A stretch of DNA of 64,000 nucleotides from Gimesia sp. (GTDB lineage Bacteria; Planctomycetota; Planctomycetia; Planctomycetales; Planctomycetaceae), in assembly GCF_040219335.1 (NCBI RefSeq), contig NZ_JAVJSQ010000007.1, positions 1-64,000 on the forward strand, given 5' to 3'. Numbering within the stretch: the first letter of the stretch is position 1; each line of letters opens with the position of its first letter. Shown here in pieces: positions 26,318 through 40,200 of this stretch. The position numbers and the translations under genes were made by a program. The notes under the pieces were generated by a model, which ran no database searches, was not told where the DNA came from, and saw nothing but the letters and a program-made list of their open reading frames with translations.

Positions 26318-27979
26318 ATGCCGTCAGCCAACGTTGCGCTCGCTTTCGCTGCCAGAACCCGCACCTCACGTTTTCTGTTTCTCTCTGCTCTGCTCGCATT
26401 TGTCTGCGGATTGACCACGCTCTGCTGCACTGCGTCCGCCGTAGCAGCAGAAAAAGCAAACGATCCCAACATCATCTACATCCTGGCCGATGACATGGGC
26501 TACGGCGATATCAAGGCACTCAACCCGGAATGTAAAATTGACACGCCACACCTGGACCAACTCGCACACGGCGGCATGATTTTTACCGACGCCCATTCCA
26601 GTTCCTCCGTCTGCACGCCCACCCGTTATGGAGTGCTCACCGGTCGCTACAACTGGCGTTCCCGCCTGAAGAGCGGCGTGCTCTGGGGACTCTCGCGGCG
26701 GCTGATTGAACAGGACCGCATGACGGTTCCCTCCATGCTCAAGCAGCATGGCTACTATACCGCCGCGGTCGGGAAGTGGCACCTGGGCATGGACTGGACA
26801 CTCAAGGATGGCGGCTTCGCGACCGAGAAGTCGTATAACAAAAAAACCAATCCCGGCTGGGAAGTCGATTACTCGAAACCGATTCAGAACGGCCCCAACA
26901 GTGTCGGCTTCGATTATTTCTATGGCATCAGTGCTTCACTCGACATGCCCCCCTATGTCTATATTGAAAACAACAAGAGCCAGGGCATCCCCACCGTCAC
27001 CAAGGCCTTCTTCCGGGATGGCCCTGCCCACAAAGATTTTGAAGCCATCGACGTGCTCCCCCGCATTACCGAAAAAACGGTCCAGATCATCGATGAGCAC
27101 GCGGCTGCTTCCAAACAAGGCAAGCCGTTCTTCATTTACTTCCCCCTCAACGCACCGCACACTCCGATCCTGCCGACTCCCGAATGGCAGGGCAAAAGCG
27201 GCATCAATGCCTACTGCGATTTCGTGATGCAGGTCGACGACACCGTCGGACAGGTGATGCAGGCGCTCAAAAAACAGGGCATCCACGAAAACACGCTAGT
27301 CATCTTCACCGCTGACAACGGCTGTTCGCCCGCGGCCAACTTCAAAGAGATGGCCGACAAAGACCATCAGCCCAGCTACCACTTCCGCGGGCACAAAGCC
27401 GACATCTACGAAGGCGGCCATCGCGTCCCCTTCATCGCCAACTGGCCGGCCCGCGTCAAAGCCGGCACGCACTCCGATCAGCTGACCTGCCTGACCGACC
27501 TGATGGCCACCGCCGCGGATATCGTCGGGGCGAAGCTGCCCGATAACGCGGGCGAAGACAGCGTCAGCATCCTGCCGGCACTCGAAGGCAAAGACACACA
27601 GCCCCTCCGCGAAGCCGCCGTCCATCATTCAATTCGGGGGGCCTTCTCCATTCGCAAAGGGCACTGGAAACTGGAACTCTGTCCGGGATCGGGAGGCTGG
27701 AGTTTCCCCAAGCCGGGCAAAGACGATCTCAGCCAGCTCCCGGCCATTCAGCTCTATGACCTGAATGCCGACCTGAATGAACAGAAAAACGTGCAGTCCG
27801 AATATCCCGAAGTCGTGAAAGAATTGACCGACCTTCTGCAGAGCTACGTGGACCGGGGTCGCTCGACTCCGGGAGCCCCCCAGGAAAACAACGGGGACGT
27901 CGATATCTTCGAAGCAGGCAAGTCCGCTCAGAAAATGAAACGACCGCAGAAAAAGAAACCGGCGAAAGCCAAATCGTAA
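26318..27979 (+). CDS. secreted arylsulfatase-type sulfatase
   Basis: The 553-residue protein has a signal peptide, then NIIYILADDMGYGD (first metal-binding Asp pair), and CTPTR near residue 99, the formylglycine signature C-x-P-x-R; HLGM and FTADNGC supply further metal and sulfate ligands. It removes sulfate esters from carbohydrates and needs a formylglycine-generating enzyme or anaerobic maturase, neither of which lies in the window. The C-terminus is Lys-rich (KMKRPQKKKPAKAKS). An AGAGGA site lies six bases before the start. Planctomycetes carry very many sulfatases for marine polysaccharides. Confidence 0.92.
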   Translation: MPSANVALAFAARTRTSRFLFLSALLAFVCGLTTLCCTASAVAAEKANDPNIIYILADDMGYGDIKALNPECKIDTPHLDQLAHGGMIFTDAHSSSSVCTPTRYGVLTGRYNWRSRLKSGVLWGLSRRLIEQDRMTVPSMLKQHGYYTAAVGKWHLGMDWTLKDGGFATEKSYNKKTNPGWEVDYSKPIQNGPNSVGFDYFYGISASLDMPPYVYIENNKSQGIPTVTKAFFRDGPAHKDFEAIDVLPRITEKTVQIIDEHAAASKQGKPFFIYFPLNAPHTPILPTPEWQGKSGINAYCDFVMQVDDTVGQVMQALKKQGIHENTLVIFTADNGCSPAANFKEMADKDHQPSYHFRGHKADIYEGGHRVPFIANWPARVKAGTHSDQLTCLTDLMATAADIVGAKLPDNAGEDSVSILPALEGKDTQPLREAAVHHSIRGAFSIRKGHWKLELCPGSGGWSFPKPGKDDLSQLPAIQLYDLNADLNEQKNVQSEYPEVVKELTDLLQSYVDRGRSTPGAPQENNGDVDIFEAGKSAQKMKRPQKKKPAKAKS

Positions 27980-28036
27980 TGGGCAGGTGCGATCCGGTGG
28001 CGCTGTTGGCTCGCATTCCCCCAGAAGAAAGGGTAA

Positions 28037-28055
28037 GCCCGAATGCAATTCGGGC
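28037..28055 (+). terminator. hairpin after the sulfatase gene
   Basis: GCCCGAAT (28037-28044) pairs with ATTCGGGC (28048-28055) around a 3-base loop, 57 bases after the stop. No T-tract follows. Confidence 0.55.
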
Positions 28056-28306
28056 CGAGCGCAGCGAGCAGGAGGTCACAGCGCACTCATACAATTCACG
28101 ACAGACGATCCGATAAGATCAGGCATATTATTGAACCTGTCTCAGTCTCCCCTGCGACCTCCTGTTGCCTCTGGCAATATCGGATTACATCCGATACCAC
28201 CCAGAGTTGATTGAGTGAGCCACAAACCGAGTATTTATCTACTTTTAAAACCATAACTTAGGGCCAGGCACCCCGGTTTCAAACTAATTCCCATCCGGGA
28301 AAAAAC

Positions 28307-28335
28307 TTGAATTCCAGCCCCGGTCGGGTTATCTT
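28307..28335 (+). promoter_or_regulatory. candidate promoter for the PSCyt1-DUF1501 pair
   Basis: TTGAAT (28307-28312), 17-base spacer, TATCTT (28330-28335). The remaining sequence from 28056 to 28534 shows no gene. The leader to the start at 28535 would be about 190 bases, long enough for regulation, but I see no known riboswitch. Confidence 0.45.
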
Positions 28336-28534
28336 AATAGCTTGATTCTCTCTCCGGGAAACAACAACACATTCCCCTGATAACACATTCAGCCCGTCAG
28401 GCAGTGGTGTCTGACTACCGTCCCTCCGATATCGGCGGTTCTGACGGACCGGCATTACTTTCAATCTTCTCATCAGGTCACTTTCCAGGTCGCCAACAGC
28501 CTTGGAATTACCGCCTGTCAGGAATTGAACGCGT

Positions 28535-31144
<2,610 letters not shown>

Positions 31145-31146
31145 TC

Positions 31147-32571
31147 ATGAACGAGCACATGCAACAACTGTTGAATTATACCCGTCGTGAATTCTTTCAA
31201 CGGGCCGGTATGGGTGTCGGAGGAGCGGCATTAACCACTCTGCTCGCCAATGACCTGCTGGGAAACATCCCCAGTGCCGTGAATCCGATGGCAGCCCGCG
31301 AATCGCATTTCACGCCCAAAGCGAAAAATGTGATCTTCCTGCACATGGTGGGTGCCCCTTCGCATCTCGATTTATACGACGCGAAACCGAAACTGCAGGA
31401 ACTGGACGGCGAACTCGTTCCCGACAAACTCTGGGAAGGCCTGCGACTGGCGTTCATCCGCGAACAACCCAAACTGATGGGCAGCCCGTTTGCCTATCAG
31501 CGACAGGGAGAAGCAGGGATCCCCATCTCCGAACTGATGCCCCACCTCGGATCGGTCTCAGATGAACTCTGCATGATCCACTCGCTCAAGACCGATCACT
31601 TCAATCACGCCCCCGCACAGCTCTTCTTCCAGACCGGCTTCTCCCGCTTCGGACGGCCTTCGCTGGGTTCCTGGGTCAACTACGGCCTCGGTTCGGAAAA
31701 CAGTAACCTCCCCGGCTTTGTCGTGCTGATCACCGGGAATGTCGCCGGGGGCGGCAACAGTCTCTGGGGCAGCGGCTTTCTGCCCAGCGTTTACCAGGGC
31801 GTCGAATTCCGTTCCCAGGGAGATCCGGTGCTGTTCCTCTCGAACCCCAAAGGGATGACCGGCGAGGACCGCAAACGGATCATCGACAGTGTGAATCATT
31901 TGAACAAAGTCCAGCTGGCGGATGTCGGCGATCCCGAAATCGCAACCCGCATCAACCAGTACGAAATGGCGTACCGCATGCAGACCGCGGTGCCCGAGCT
32001 GATGGATATTTCCAACGAACCCAAACACATCCACGAACAGTATGGCACCCAGCCGGGCAAAGCGAGCTTCGCCAATAACTGTCTGCTGGCGAGAAGACTC
32101 GTGGAACGGGGCGTGCGATTCGTGCAGCTGTTCGACCAGGGCTGGGACCATCATGGTAACCTGGTCAACGGGCTCAAGAAAAAATGTAAGCAGGTCGATC
32201 AGCCAATCGCGGCCCTGATAAAAGACCTCAAGCAGCGGGGCCTCCTTGATGACACGCTGGTCGTCTGGGGTGCCGAGTTCGGCCGTACTCCCATGGTACA
32301 GGGAGACCGCAAGTCACCCGGTCGCGACCATCACAAGGATGCCTACACCGTCTGGATGGCAGGCGGCGGCGTCAAACCTGGATTCGCTTACGGCAAGACC
32401 GACGACATCGGGTTCAATGTGGCTGAAAAGCCGATGCACGTGAATGATTTCCACGCAACCCTGCTGCATCTGCTGGGTATGGATCACGAGCGGCTGACGT
32501 TCAAATTCCAGGGGCTCGACATGCGGATCACCGGCGTGGCCGGCAACGTGGTTCCCGAAATCATCGCTTAG
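31147..32571 (+). CDS. Tat-exported DUF1501 protein
   Basis: The 474-residue product has a Tat-like signal ([19 protein letters not shown]) followed by a sulfatase/alkaline-phosphatase-like fold: [32 protein letters not shown] and [11 protein letters not shown] are family hallmarks, with Asp and His at metal-binding positions. Function is not established for the family. It lies two bases after its PSCyt1 partner, and the pair surely forms one operon. Confidence 0.9.
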   Translation: MNEHMQQLLNYTRREFFQRAGMGVGGAALTTLLANDLLGNIPSAVNPMAARESHFTPKAKNVIFLHMVGAPSHLDLYDAKPKLQELDGELVPDKLWEGLRLAFIREQPKLMGSPFAYQRQGEAGIPISELMPHLGSVSDELCMIHSLKTDHFNHAPAQLFFQTGFSRFGRPSLGSWVNYGLGSENSNLPGFVVLITGNVAGGGNSLWGSGFLPSVYQGVEFRSQGDPVLFLSNPKGMTGEDRKRIIDSVNHLNKVQLADVGDPEIATRINQYEMAYRMQTAVPELMDISNEPKHIHEQYGTQPGKASFANNCLLARRLVERGVRFVQLFDQGWDHHGNLVNGLKKKCKQVDQPIAALIKDLKQRGLLDDTLVVWGAEFGRTPMVQGDRKSPGRDHHKDAYTVWMAGGGVKPGFAYGKTDDIGFNVAEKPMHVNDFHATLLHLLGMDHERLTFKFQGLDMRITGVAGNVVPEIIA

Positions 32572-32591
32572 GCACCTGGTCGGGAGCGAGC

Positions 32592-33047
32592 CTAATCGTC
32601 GGCTCGCAGCATGGGCTGGATTTCGGTCACGAAATCGTTGGCGTCGGTAAAGTTCCGATAGACGGAAGCAAAACGGACGAAAGCCACCTGGTCGACGTTC
32701 TTCAATTCCGTGGAGACCCGCTCGCCGATGAACCGCGAGGGGACTTCGCGATCGAAGTTCTCATAGATTTCGGCTTCGATCTGGGCCACAATCGATTCTA
32801 TCTGATCGGGGCTGACCGGGCGTTTGTAGCAGGCCGTCTCAATCCCCTTGACCATTTTCATCCGATCGAAGGGGACACGGGCCCCATCTTTCTTGACAAC
32901 TTTGAGGGGGGATTCTTCAATCTTTTCATAGGTCGTGAAGCGTTTGCCGCAGGCCAGACATTCACGCCTGCGGCGTACACTGAAAGGTTGACTCAAGCGC
33001 GAATCAATGACTTTCGTCTCACCATCACGACAAAAAGGGCACATCAT
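32592..33047 (-). CDS. nrdR: transcriptional repressor NrdR
   Basis: A 151-residue protein with the N-terminal zinc ribbon CPFC...CLAC followed by GKRFTTYE, then the ATP-cone domain ([24 protein letters not shown]) and the C-terminal [13 protein letters not shown]. NrdR senses dATP/ATP and represses ribonucleotide reductase genes by binding paired NrdR boxes. Length is typical (about 150). It stands alone, convergent with the DUF1501 gene, and no nrd gene is in the window. An adjacent second ATG at 33044 is possible, but M-x-C-P-F-C is the usual start. Confidence 0.95.
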   Translation of the reverse strand: MMCPFCRDGETKVIDSRLSQPFSVRRRRECLACGKRFTTYEKIEESPLKVVKKDGARVPFDRMKMVKGIETACYKRPVSPDQIESIVAQIEAEIYENFDREVPSRFIGERVSTELKNVDQVAFVRFASVYRNFTDANDFVTEIQPMLRADD

Positions 33048-33228
33048 GAGCGACGCGACTCCCAGCAGGAAACAGCAACAGCCCGTCTATTCAGCCATAA
33101 AAGCTCTACGGGTCTAGTTTAAAAAATAGCAGGATCGTAACTGATTCACCAGTCAATTGTTCAGAAAACCCGAATTTTTAGCCGTTTATAAACCGTGTCG
33201 TGGAAGTGGTTTCGCAGCGAATATGGTC

Positions 33229-33411
33229 TCATTCAATCGGACGATCGAGAATTTCTTCGTGCGCCTGCGATTCATTCACGTCGGCCCGCAGGTCATCGAG
33301 TGTCGCTTTCAGTTCCGCTTTGACGCCACTCACGACGTAAACCAGTACGACCAGAAACGCGAGCCCACTGGTCAAGAGCAAGGCAGTCCAGATACTCATC
33401 CACAGGTACAT
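33229..33411 (-). CDS. small single-helix membrane protein, partner of the symporter
   Basis: A 60-residue protein with one transmembrane helix (about residues 7-30) and an acidic, helical C-terminal tail (LKATLDDLRADVNESQAHEE). It begins 18 bases after the stop of the sodium/solute symporter gene, same strand. Small membrane subunits accompany many SSS-family transporters, and its position suggests a similar accessory or stabilising role. No family name can be given. Confidence 0.65.
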   Translation of the reverse strand: MYLWMSIWTALLLTSGLAFLVVLVYVVSGVKAELKATLDDLRADVNESQAHEEILDRPIE

Positions 33412-33429
33412 AATCGTTTCTCTCTCAGT

Positions 33430-34983
33430 TTAAGCCGGATTGACGGAGACATTCGGACTGGTTTCAGCATGTCGATCGGGAATCAACAGTGAAAACACGA
33501 TGTATGCCACGCTCGAAAACACAAACGTCAGCAGCGTCAGGTGTGTGCCATTTAAGCTGGTCGCAAACACGTTGTTGATCAGATCTACGCAGGGACCCAT
33601 CGCCAACAATCCTGACAGACCTCCCAGGATCGCCGCCAGTGCACCGGCCCGGCTGCCCCGTTTCCAGTACAGACCACCAACCACCGTGGGAATCGCCCCG
33701 GATAGATACACGGCTCCCGTGACGGCCAGGTAACCCCAGAGGTCGCTGCTGACTTCGTACCAGAGTCCCCAGGTCAGAAGCATTGCCCCGATCACGAAGA
33801 TCGCAATCCGTGTTGTCAGAATCCGGGAACGCTGGCTCATCGGCCCGGCGACAGGTGCGATAATATCCTGGGTGATCACGCCACTCCAGCAGAGCAGATA
33901 GCTGTCGTGGGTCGACATGAAGGCGGCAATCATGCCTGCCGTCACCAGCCCTAATAAGCCGGTCGGCACCACTTTCGCCAGAAACAGGGGCATCGCAGAC
34001 AGCGATGTAACCGAGGCGTTAGTTTCAACGGCCTGGTGAAATTCCTGGAACAGTTCCGGCTGGGAAGCGAAAAAGGCAAACGTCCCGATCCCCCAGAACA
34101 CAGGCAGGGCACGACGTGCCAGAAAGGAGATGGAGCTCAGCGAATAGAGTTTTTGAGCGACTTCCGCACTCTGACAGGAGAGCGTACGGGCCGCGCTGGT
34201 CGGCCAGAGCAGTGCGGCCGAACCGATGACAATCGCCATCTGCACGATCTGCATCCAACCGATGGGGTTCCCATTCCCCGAGTTATTTTCAGGATGGAAG
34301 GGATCATAATAACCGTTCTGCTCGGTAACAATCGCCGACAAGCCGTCCCAGCCGATCGACCAGAAGACCACACCAGTGACAATTACCATGCCGGTCCCCA
34401 GGATCAGAAACTGGATCAGGTCGGTGATCACCACCGAAACCATTCCCCCCAGCACCGTATAGAACAGCACCAGCAGCAACAGCCCCGTCATGATCAGTTT
34501 GAGGTACATCTCGTCCTGCAGTCCGGAAACCGCGGTCAGAAACTGCGAGCCCGCTTTAAGGAACAGCCCCATGTTCAACACGCCCGAGACGACCATCACC
34601 GACGCCCCGACCACCCGCACCGACTGCGAGTAACGTTGTTCATAATATTCGGGGATCGTCATGATCGAGGATTGCCGGAGCCGATAGACAACAAAGCCGG
34701 TCAGACCGATCAACAGCACCGCCCCCGCCTCCAGAAAAGCGAGGTACAGGGAGGCGTACTGCTGGGTGAAGCCGAGTTCGGCCATGTACATCACGGTCAC
34801 GAGCCCCAGTTCGGTCCCCGTCATCGTGGCCAGGGCCAGTCGGAGCCGCAATTTGCGGCCGGCGACGAGATAATCGGAGAGATTTCCGACGTAACGATTG
34901 GCCCACAAACCAATTACGATTGATGAGAGCAGGTAACAGACGACGATGGACCAGTCCAACAGGGTGAAATTTGTATCGTACAA
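33430..34983 (-). CDS. sodium/solute symporter (SSS family)
   Basis: A 517-residue inner-membrane protein with about 13 hydrophobic helices. The start (LLDWSIVVCYLLSSIVIGLW), the long helical repeats and AGMIAAFMSTHDSYLLCWSG, with small residues and Ser/Thr near the expected sodium site, fit the SSS/LeuT-fold transporters. It would import a small organic solute with Na+; the substrate cannot be read from sequence. It is followed by a tiny membrane protein gene and seems to form a two-gene unit with it. Confidence 0.88.
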   Translation of the reverse strand: MYDTNFTLLDWSIVVCYLLSSIVIGLWANRYVGNLSDYLVAGRKLRLRLALATMTGTELGLVTVMYMAELGFTQQYASLYLAFLEAGAVLLIGLTGFVVYRLRQSSIMTIPEYYEQRYSQSVRVVGASVMVVSGVLNMGLFLKAGSQFLTAVSGLQDEMYLKLIMTGLLLLVLFYTVLGGMVSVVITDLIQFLILGTGMVIVTGVVFWSIGWDGLSAIVTEQNGYYDPFHPENNSGNGNPIGWMQIVQMAIVIGSAALLWPTSAARTLSCQSAEVAQKLYSLSSISFLARRALPVFWGIGTFAFFASQPELFQEFHQAVETNASVTSLSAMPLFLAKVVPTGLLGLVTAGMIAAFMSTHDSYLLCWSGVITQDIIAPVAGPMSQRSRILTTRIAIFVIGAMLLTWGLWYEVSSDLWGYLAVTGAVYLSGAIPTVVGGLYWKRGSRAGALAAILGGLSGLLAMGPCVDLINNVFATSLNGTHLTLLTFVFSSVAYIVFSLLIPDRHAETSPNVSVNPA

Positions 34984-35258
34984 AGAAATGGTCTGGTCTC
35001 CCTCGATCCCGGTTTCAGGGCGAAATTTCAGAATTTCGCGAAAAACAGCTGAAAGGTTTCATTTAGCAGCGGTTGCAATCGTTGACATTTCCTTTTACCA
35101 TATGTCGCTTCGCAAATCGTCGCGGGCAAATGTCCGTTTGACCAGCATGCTGTTAGAGCGCTTCTTGCGAATAAGACACCACTATGCCAGTTTTGACGGT
35201 CAATTTCCATAGTAAATGACCGTCTTCGATATAACATCTATTCAGAGGGGATGACACC
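34984..35258. other. divergent intergenic region
   Basis: Contains leaders for the symporter (minus) and the small basic protein (plus). TTGAC-like and AT-rich boxes occur around 35190-35235 (for example TTGACG followed by TATAAC-like sequence), but no spacing is clean. AGAGGGGATG before 35259 is a good ribosome binding site. Confidence 0.35.
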
Positions 35259-35462
35259 GTGTCACTCGACAAAAGTTTGAAGAGCAAAAGCTCGCTGACT
35301 CGTGCCCGTAACGTTTTGAAGCGTGCTGAACGTATTGAGAAATTGAAGTTCGAAGACCGCTGGGTCGAAGGCCAGGGCGCCCTGGGTCTGCCCAAAGTCC
35401 GCGTCGAGAAAATCTCGATCGGCAAGAAGAAGAAAAAGAAGAAAGACGACGACGAAGATTAA
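35259..35462 (+). CDS. PVC-group small basic protein
   Basis: A 67-residue protein starting with GTG after AGAGGGGATG. The start MSLDKSLKSKSSLTRARNVL, the ERIEKL and GLPKVR segments, and a Lys-rich then Asp-rich tail match the 'small basic protein' family seen in Verrucomicrobia, Chlamydiae and Planctomycetes (the TIGR04137 type). A ribosome- or RNA-associated role has been suggested for the family from its basic nature; that is not proven. The strong start site suggests high expression. Confidence 0.85.
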   Translation: MSLDKSLKSKSSLTRARNVLKRAERIEKLKFEDRWVEGQGALGLPKVRVEKISIGKKKKKKKDDDED

Positions 35463-35565
35463 TCGTCCGGTTCCATCTGGCAGGAGGAGAGTTCTCTCTT
35501 CAGGCAGACTCTCCTCCACGTGGACCTTTTTCTGAGCGCAGAACATTTCGTCCGGGGAGCAAGGA

Positions 35566-37254
35566 ATGCATGCCCTGTATGTGCTACGGGCTTTCGGGGG
35601 AACCTTCGTGCGACGACGCTATCGTCGTGCCGCTCATGAATTCCTTGCCTGCACCTCTGACTGTCGCTCGGTTCAACAGGCAACACTGCAGCGCATTCTA
35701 CAGTTAAACGCTGCCAGCGATTTGAGCCGCCAGTACAACCTGGACGGTTCCTGCACGATTGAAGAGTTTCAATCCCGCTTCCCGGTTTCGGAATACGAAT
35801 TCTTTCGCCCCTACATCGAACGCGTCAAACAGGGGGAAACCACTGCACTGCTGGGCCCCGAGAATCGCCTGCTGATGTTTACGCTCAGCAGCGGCACCAC
35901 CACCGATTCCAAGTTCATCCCGATCACCGCCCCGTTCCTCAAAGACTATCGCCAGGGCTGGCAGAACTGGGGCATTCTGACCTATGACGATTTCGCGCCG
36001 CTGAAGTATCAGAACATCGTGCAGCTCACCAGCAACTTCGACAAGTTCCGCACACCTGGTGGCACCCCCTGCGGCAATATCAGCGGCCTGGTCGCAGCGA
36101 TGCAGAGTCCCGTCGTGCAGTCGATGTATACCGTTCCCGGAGACGTCTCACGCATCGATGACCCGCAACTGAAATATTACACCGCCCTGCGACTCGCACT
36201 CGCCGACCGGCATGTGGGCATGCTCACCACCGCCAACCCCAGCACCCTGCTCCACCTGGCCCAGTTTGCCGACCAGGAAAAAGAATCGCTGGTACGCGAC
36301 ATTGCCGAGGGACGCCTGACGGGAGCCGCTCAGATGGACCTGCAGATCCTGGGCAAACTCAAACGACGGCTGCAGCGAAAGAACCGAGGCCGTGCGCGGG
36401 AACTGGAACAGATCATCGAACGCACCGGACACCTCTATCCCCGCGATTACTGGCCCGGACTCTCCGTGCTCGCTGTCTGGACGGGGGGCAGCGCCGGCGC
36501 TTACCTGTCACAACTCAAACCCTACTATGGCGATCTGCCGGTCCGCGATCATGGTCTCTCGGCCAGCGAAGGACGGATGACGATCCCCCTCGACTCAGGC
36601 ACGTCGAGCGGTGTTCTGGATATCACGTCGCACTTCTTCGAGTTCATCCCCGAAGCGGAAGACCCGTTGAACACCTCGCACATCCTGACGGCGGATCAAC
36701 TGGAAGAGGGGCAGAACTACTATATCCTGCTGACCACCCCCTCGGGTCTCTATCGTTACCATATCTGTGACGTCGTGCGTTGCACCGGCTTTTATCAGTC
36801 CACTCCCCTGCTGGCGTTCCTTCACAAAGGCGCACATATCTCGAATCTGACCGGCGAGAAGATCACCGAGTCGCAGGTCGTCGATGCCGTCCGTAGCGCA
36901 ACTCAGCAGCATACGCTGGAACTGGGACAATTCGCGGTGATTCCGCAATGGGGAGAGCCCCCCTGTTATCAGCTGTTATTCGAAGCATCGCCGCTGCTCA
37001 CGGATGAAACACTCACGAGACTGCTCGCCGACTTCGATCAACGTCTGCAGGAATCCAATTGTGAATACGCCGAGAAGCGCCAGTCCGGGCGACTGGCACC
37101 GCCGGTCCCCTGCCCGCTTAAGCCGGGCACCTGGCAGCGTTTCGCGACTGAACGTCAACAGAAACCGGGAGGCAGCTTCGAACAGTACAAGCATCCCTGC
37201 CTGATTCCCCAGCTCGATTACGCGAGTGAACTCATCACGAGGTTCTCTCCCTGA
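35566..37254 (+). CDS. GH3 auxin-responsive-promoter family acyl-adenylating protein
   Basis: A 562-residue protein of the GH3 fold (ANL superfamily). LLMFTLSSGTTTDSKFIPIT near residue 107 is the phosphate-binding loop, and HDHGLSASEGRM-like and LYRYHICDVV segments are the later conserved motifs. Plant GH3 enzymes join amino acids to jasmonate or auxin by adenylation; bacterial members have unknown substrates, probably acyl-amino acid ligation. It has no signal peptide. The small basic protein gene is about 100 bases upstream. The ATG at 35566 is preceded by GGGGAGCAAGGA. Confidence 0.85.
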   Translation: MHALYVLRAFGGTFVRRRYRRAAHEFLACTSDCRSVQQATLQRILQLNAASDLSRQYNLDGSCTIEEFQSRFPVSEYEFFRPYIERVKQGETTALLGPENRLLMFTLSSGTTTDSKFIPITAPFLKDYRQGWQNWGILTYDDFAPLKYQNIVQLTSNFDKFRTPGGTPCGNISGLVAAMQSPVVQSMYTVPGDVSRIDDPQLKYYTALRLALADRHVGMLTTANPSTLLHLAQFADQEKESLVRDIAEGRLTGAAQMDLQILGKLKRRLQRKNRGRARELEQIIERTGHLYPRDYWPGLSVLAVWTGGSAGAYLSQLKPYYGDLPVRDHGLSASEGRMTIPLDSGTSSGVLDITSHFFEFIPEAEDPLNTSHILTADQLEEGQNYYILLTTPSGLYRYHICDVVRCTGFYQSTPLLAFLHKGAHISNLTGEKITESQVVDAVRSATQQHTLELGQFAVIPQWGEPPCYQLLFEASPLLTDETLTRLLADFDQRLQESNCEYAEKRQSGRLAPPVPCPLKPGTWQRFATERQQKPGGSFEQYKHPCLIPQLDYASELITRFSP

Positions 37255-37278
37255 GGACTTCGGATTCGGACAGCTCGC

Positions 37279-40200
37279 TTATTTAAAGACCGGCTGACTG
37301 CTCCGCAGGAATCCGAACAGGTCCCGCAGTTCCTGGTCACTGAGTTTATCGAGCAGGCCTTCGGGCATCAGAGACTTGGGCTGCTTGATCATCTCATCGA
37401 TGTTCTCCCGCTTGATCGTCACGTTCTGACCATCGGCCCCGCGGATCACGACAATCTGTTTGTCCTGATCGTAGAGGAAGCCGGATACCACCAGGCCATC
37501 GTCGGTGATCACCAGGTACGTTTCAAAACCCTCGCGAATTTCCGAACTCGGGTTCACCACGTGCATCAGCATCCGCAGGGAATCGTCGCGTTTGTACTGC
37601 GTCAACTCCGGTCCCACGCGTTTGCCTTCCCCGAATAGTATGTGACACTTGGCACAGTTCTGCTGATACAGTTCCTTGCCGCGATAAACGTCACTGCTGC
37701 CCTGCTCCAGCACGCCTGAGATACGGGCAATGCTGGCCTGCATCTGCTGATTCGAAGCGCCCTGGATCTCTTTCCAGTGCCGACCCACGAGTTCTGTGAT
37801 CTGCGGATCCTGGTGAATCGTCATCTTGCGAACCAGGTCTTCCGGTATCGCCTGGGCGTCCAGCTGTCCCGCTTCCACCGCAGCCAGCAAGTCGCGGGTC
37901 CATTCCTTTCGACTGACGAGCGTACTCAACGCGACTTCGCGGACGGATTCAGAAAAGTCCGGATAGCGTTTGAGAATCACTGCCGCGATTTCCGGCTGCT
38001 GATATTTCTGTAACGCGACCAGCAATCCGGTCTGCAAATCGCTGTTTTTAGTACTGCTCAGCAAAGACTGCATCACAGTCCGGGCCTGCGGTTCCTGCAG
38101 TTCGCCCAGCACCTGAATATAGTCCAACAGCTGAGCCTGATTCTTGCCGGGTGATTTCAACGCGTTCAACGCCGTCTGAATTGCGGTCTGGTTTCCCAGT
38201 CGCATCTGCAGGGTCGTCGATCCGCCCCCCGCATCCGCCAGGGCTTTAACCAGTGCCTCGGGCAGCCCGGCCAGCGAACGTCCCTTGAACGAATTCTCGA
38301 AGCCCGTCATCAGCAGTTGGCGCGACTTCGCATCAGGGGCCAGTTCGAACAGTTTCGCACAGGTGACCAGATCCGTTCGGCTGCCTGCGGTCGCGTAACG
38401 ACGAATCAGTCGTTCCAGCAGTGCCGACTGCACCAGGGGACGCTCCCAGAACTGTTTGTCTTTAAACAAGGCGAGTACCTGTTCCCGATCGGAAACCGAC
38501 CTGGATTCCAACGCCCACCAGAGCATCAGCGGCTGATGCGGATCGTCCACGTCTGCCTCATAACGGCTCAAGGCTTCGACCAGGGGCAGGCAGAGATCCG
38601 CAGGCAGACGTCGAGCGGTTGCCGCCAGTTGACCGCGGACTTCCGCATTCGGTTCGTTCCGCGCGGCCTCGATCAGCTGCTCACCGATATGACTGGAGAC
38701 CACTTTGTCGTCCCCCAGCAGACGCACCGTCCAGAAGCGGACCATGGGATGAGGATGTTTCAATGTCTCTTCCGCGACGGCATCGTCAAAGCCCTGCGAG
38801 AGATTCAACGCCCAGAATGCTTCCAGGGCAAGATGTCCGTCGTTCTCTTTGATCCATTGTTTCAGTGTGGGAATCACGGACGCATCTTTACGGTCGCCCA
38901 GCAGTCGCAGCGCGGTGCGGCGGTGCCATTCGTTGGGATGTTTGAGCAGGTCCAGCAGTTCCCGCGAACTCTTTTGACTCAAGTCCTCAATCTTACGGGG
39001 CGCCGCATCCTTACCGCGGAGGCGATAGACGCGACCCGAATTAGGATCGATCTGTCCCTGGTAGTGCTGACCGTGCGCGATGAATTCTTCGTAAAAGTCA
39101 GCGATGTAAACACCCCCGTCAGGTCCCGTGTAAATCGCTACCGGACGAAAACCGAGGTCAGTACTCTTCAAGGGAAAGCCGACGTCTTCGGTCTGAAAGG
39201 AAGACCCCAGTTGATTCACCTGAGTGAGGACCAGGTACTGGTGCAGCGGGTCGACGGAAATCAGCTTCCCTTTAAATCGCTCGGGCAGCGTGTCCCCCTC
39301 GTATTTCACCAGCGCGTGACTGAAGCGGGGCGTAGCGGCATGCTTCATGAAAGGCAGCAGACCAAAGGCATACGGGTTACTCACATCGCCGTACTTCCGC
39401 TCGGTCCCCTTTTCGTAATAGCCTCCCTGTACATAGTAGAAGCCGCGAGTACCACCGCCGTTATGGCCGGAATAAACACGGCCGTCGGCATCAACTTCCA
39501 GCCCGAAGGCATTACCGCCCCCTTCAGCAAACAATTCATAGCGCCCTGTTTCCGGATGATAGCGCCAGACCCCGGGCCCTTCACAGTAAATCGATTTCGC
39601 ATCCGGCTTGTCGGTGTTCTTCAGATGCGAAACGAGGTTACTCCCCTGCACCATGTAGAGCCAGCCGTCCGGTCCCCACTGCAGACTGTTGGGAGCCGAG
39701 TGTGTGTCGGACAGACCAAAGCCCCACAGGTGAACTTCCGGATCACCGTCGGGAATGTCGTCGTTGTCTTTGTCAGGATAAAACAGGAGGTAAGGTGGAT
39801 TGAGTACCCAGATCCCACCCCGCCCTTTGACAACCGACGTCGCGATATTGAGATCGCCGGCAAAGACCTTGTGCGCATCGTACTTGCCGTCACCGTTGGT
39901 ATCTTCATGAATTGTAATCCGATCGTTACCCGGAAAGTGGTTGGGAGGCGGCGGGGAGACCCGGTCGAATTCCATCCGGTAATATTTATTCCGGCTCAAC
40001 ACCTTGAGCCCCGCGGGATACGGATACTGGCGATACTGCACGACCCACATCCGCCCCCGTTCATCGAAACTCATAAACAGTGGCTGCCCCACCAGTGGTT
40101 CGGTGAGTAACTGATCCACGGCCACATCATCATCGGTTTCAAAGAGTGTCATCGACTTCTCGGGGGAGAGGCGTCGCCCCGGAGAAAGTTTGGCGGAGCG

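Noticed and set aside
34036..34923. His/Gln/Arg-rich plus-strand frame opposite the symporter
   Set aside because: Composition is that of the reverse complement of a membrane-protein gene; no membrane or catalytic pattern.
38317..40110. 597-codon plus-strand frame opposite the PVC dehydrogenase gene
   Set aside because: Shadow frame; the minus strand has a complete domain chain with a heme motif and signal peptide.
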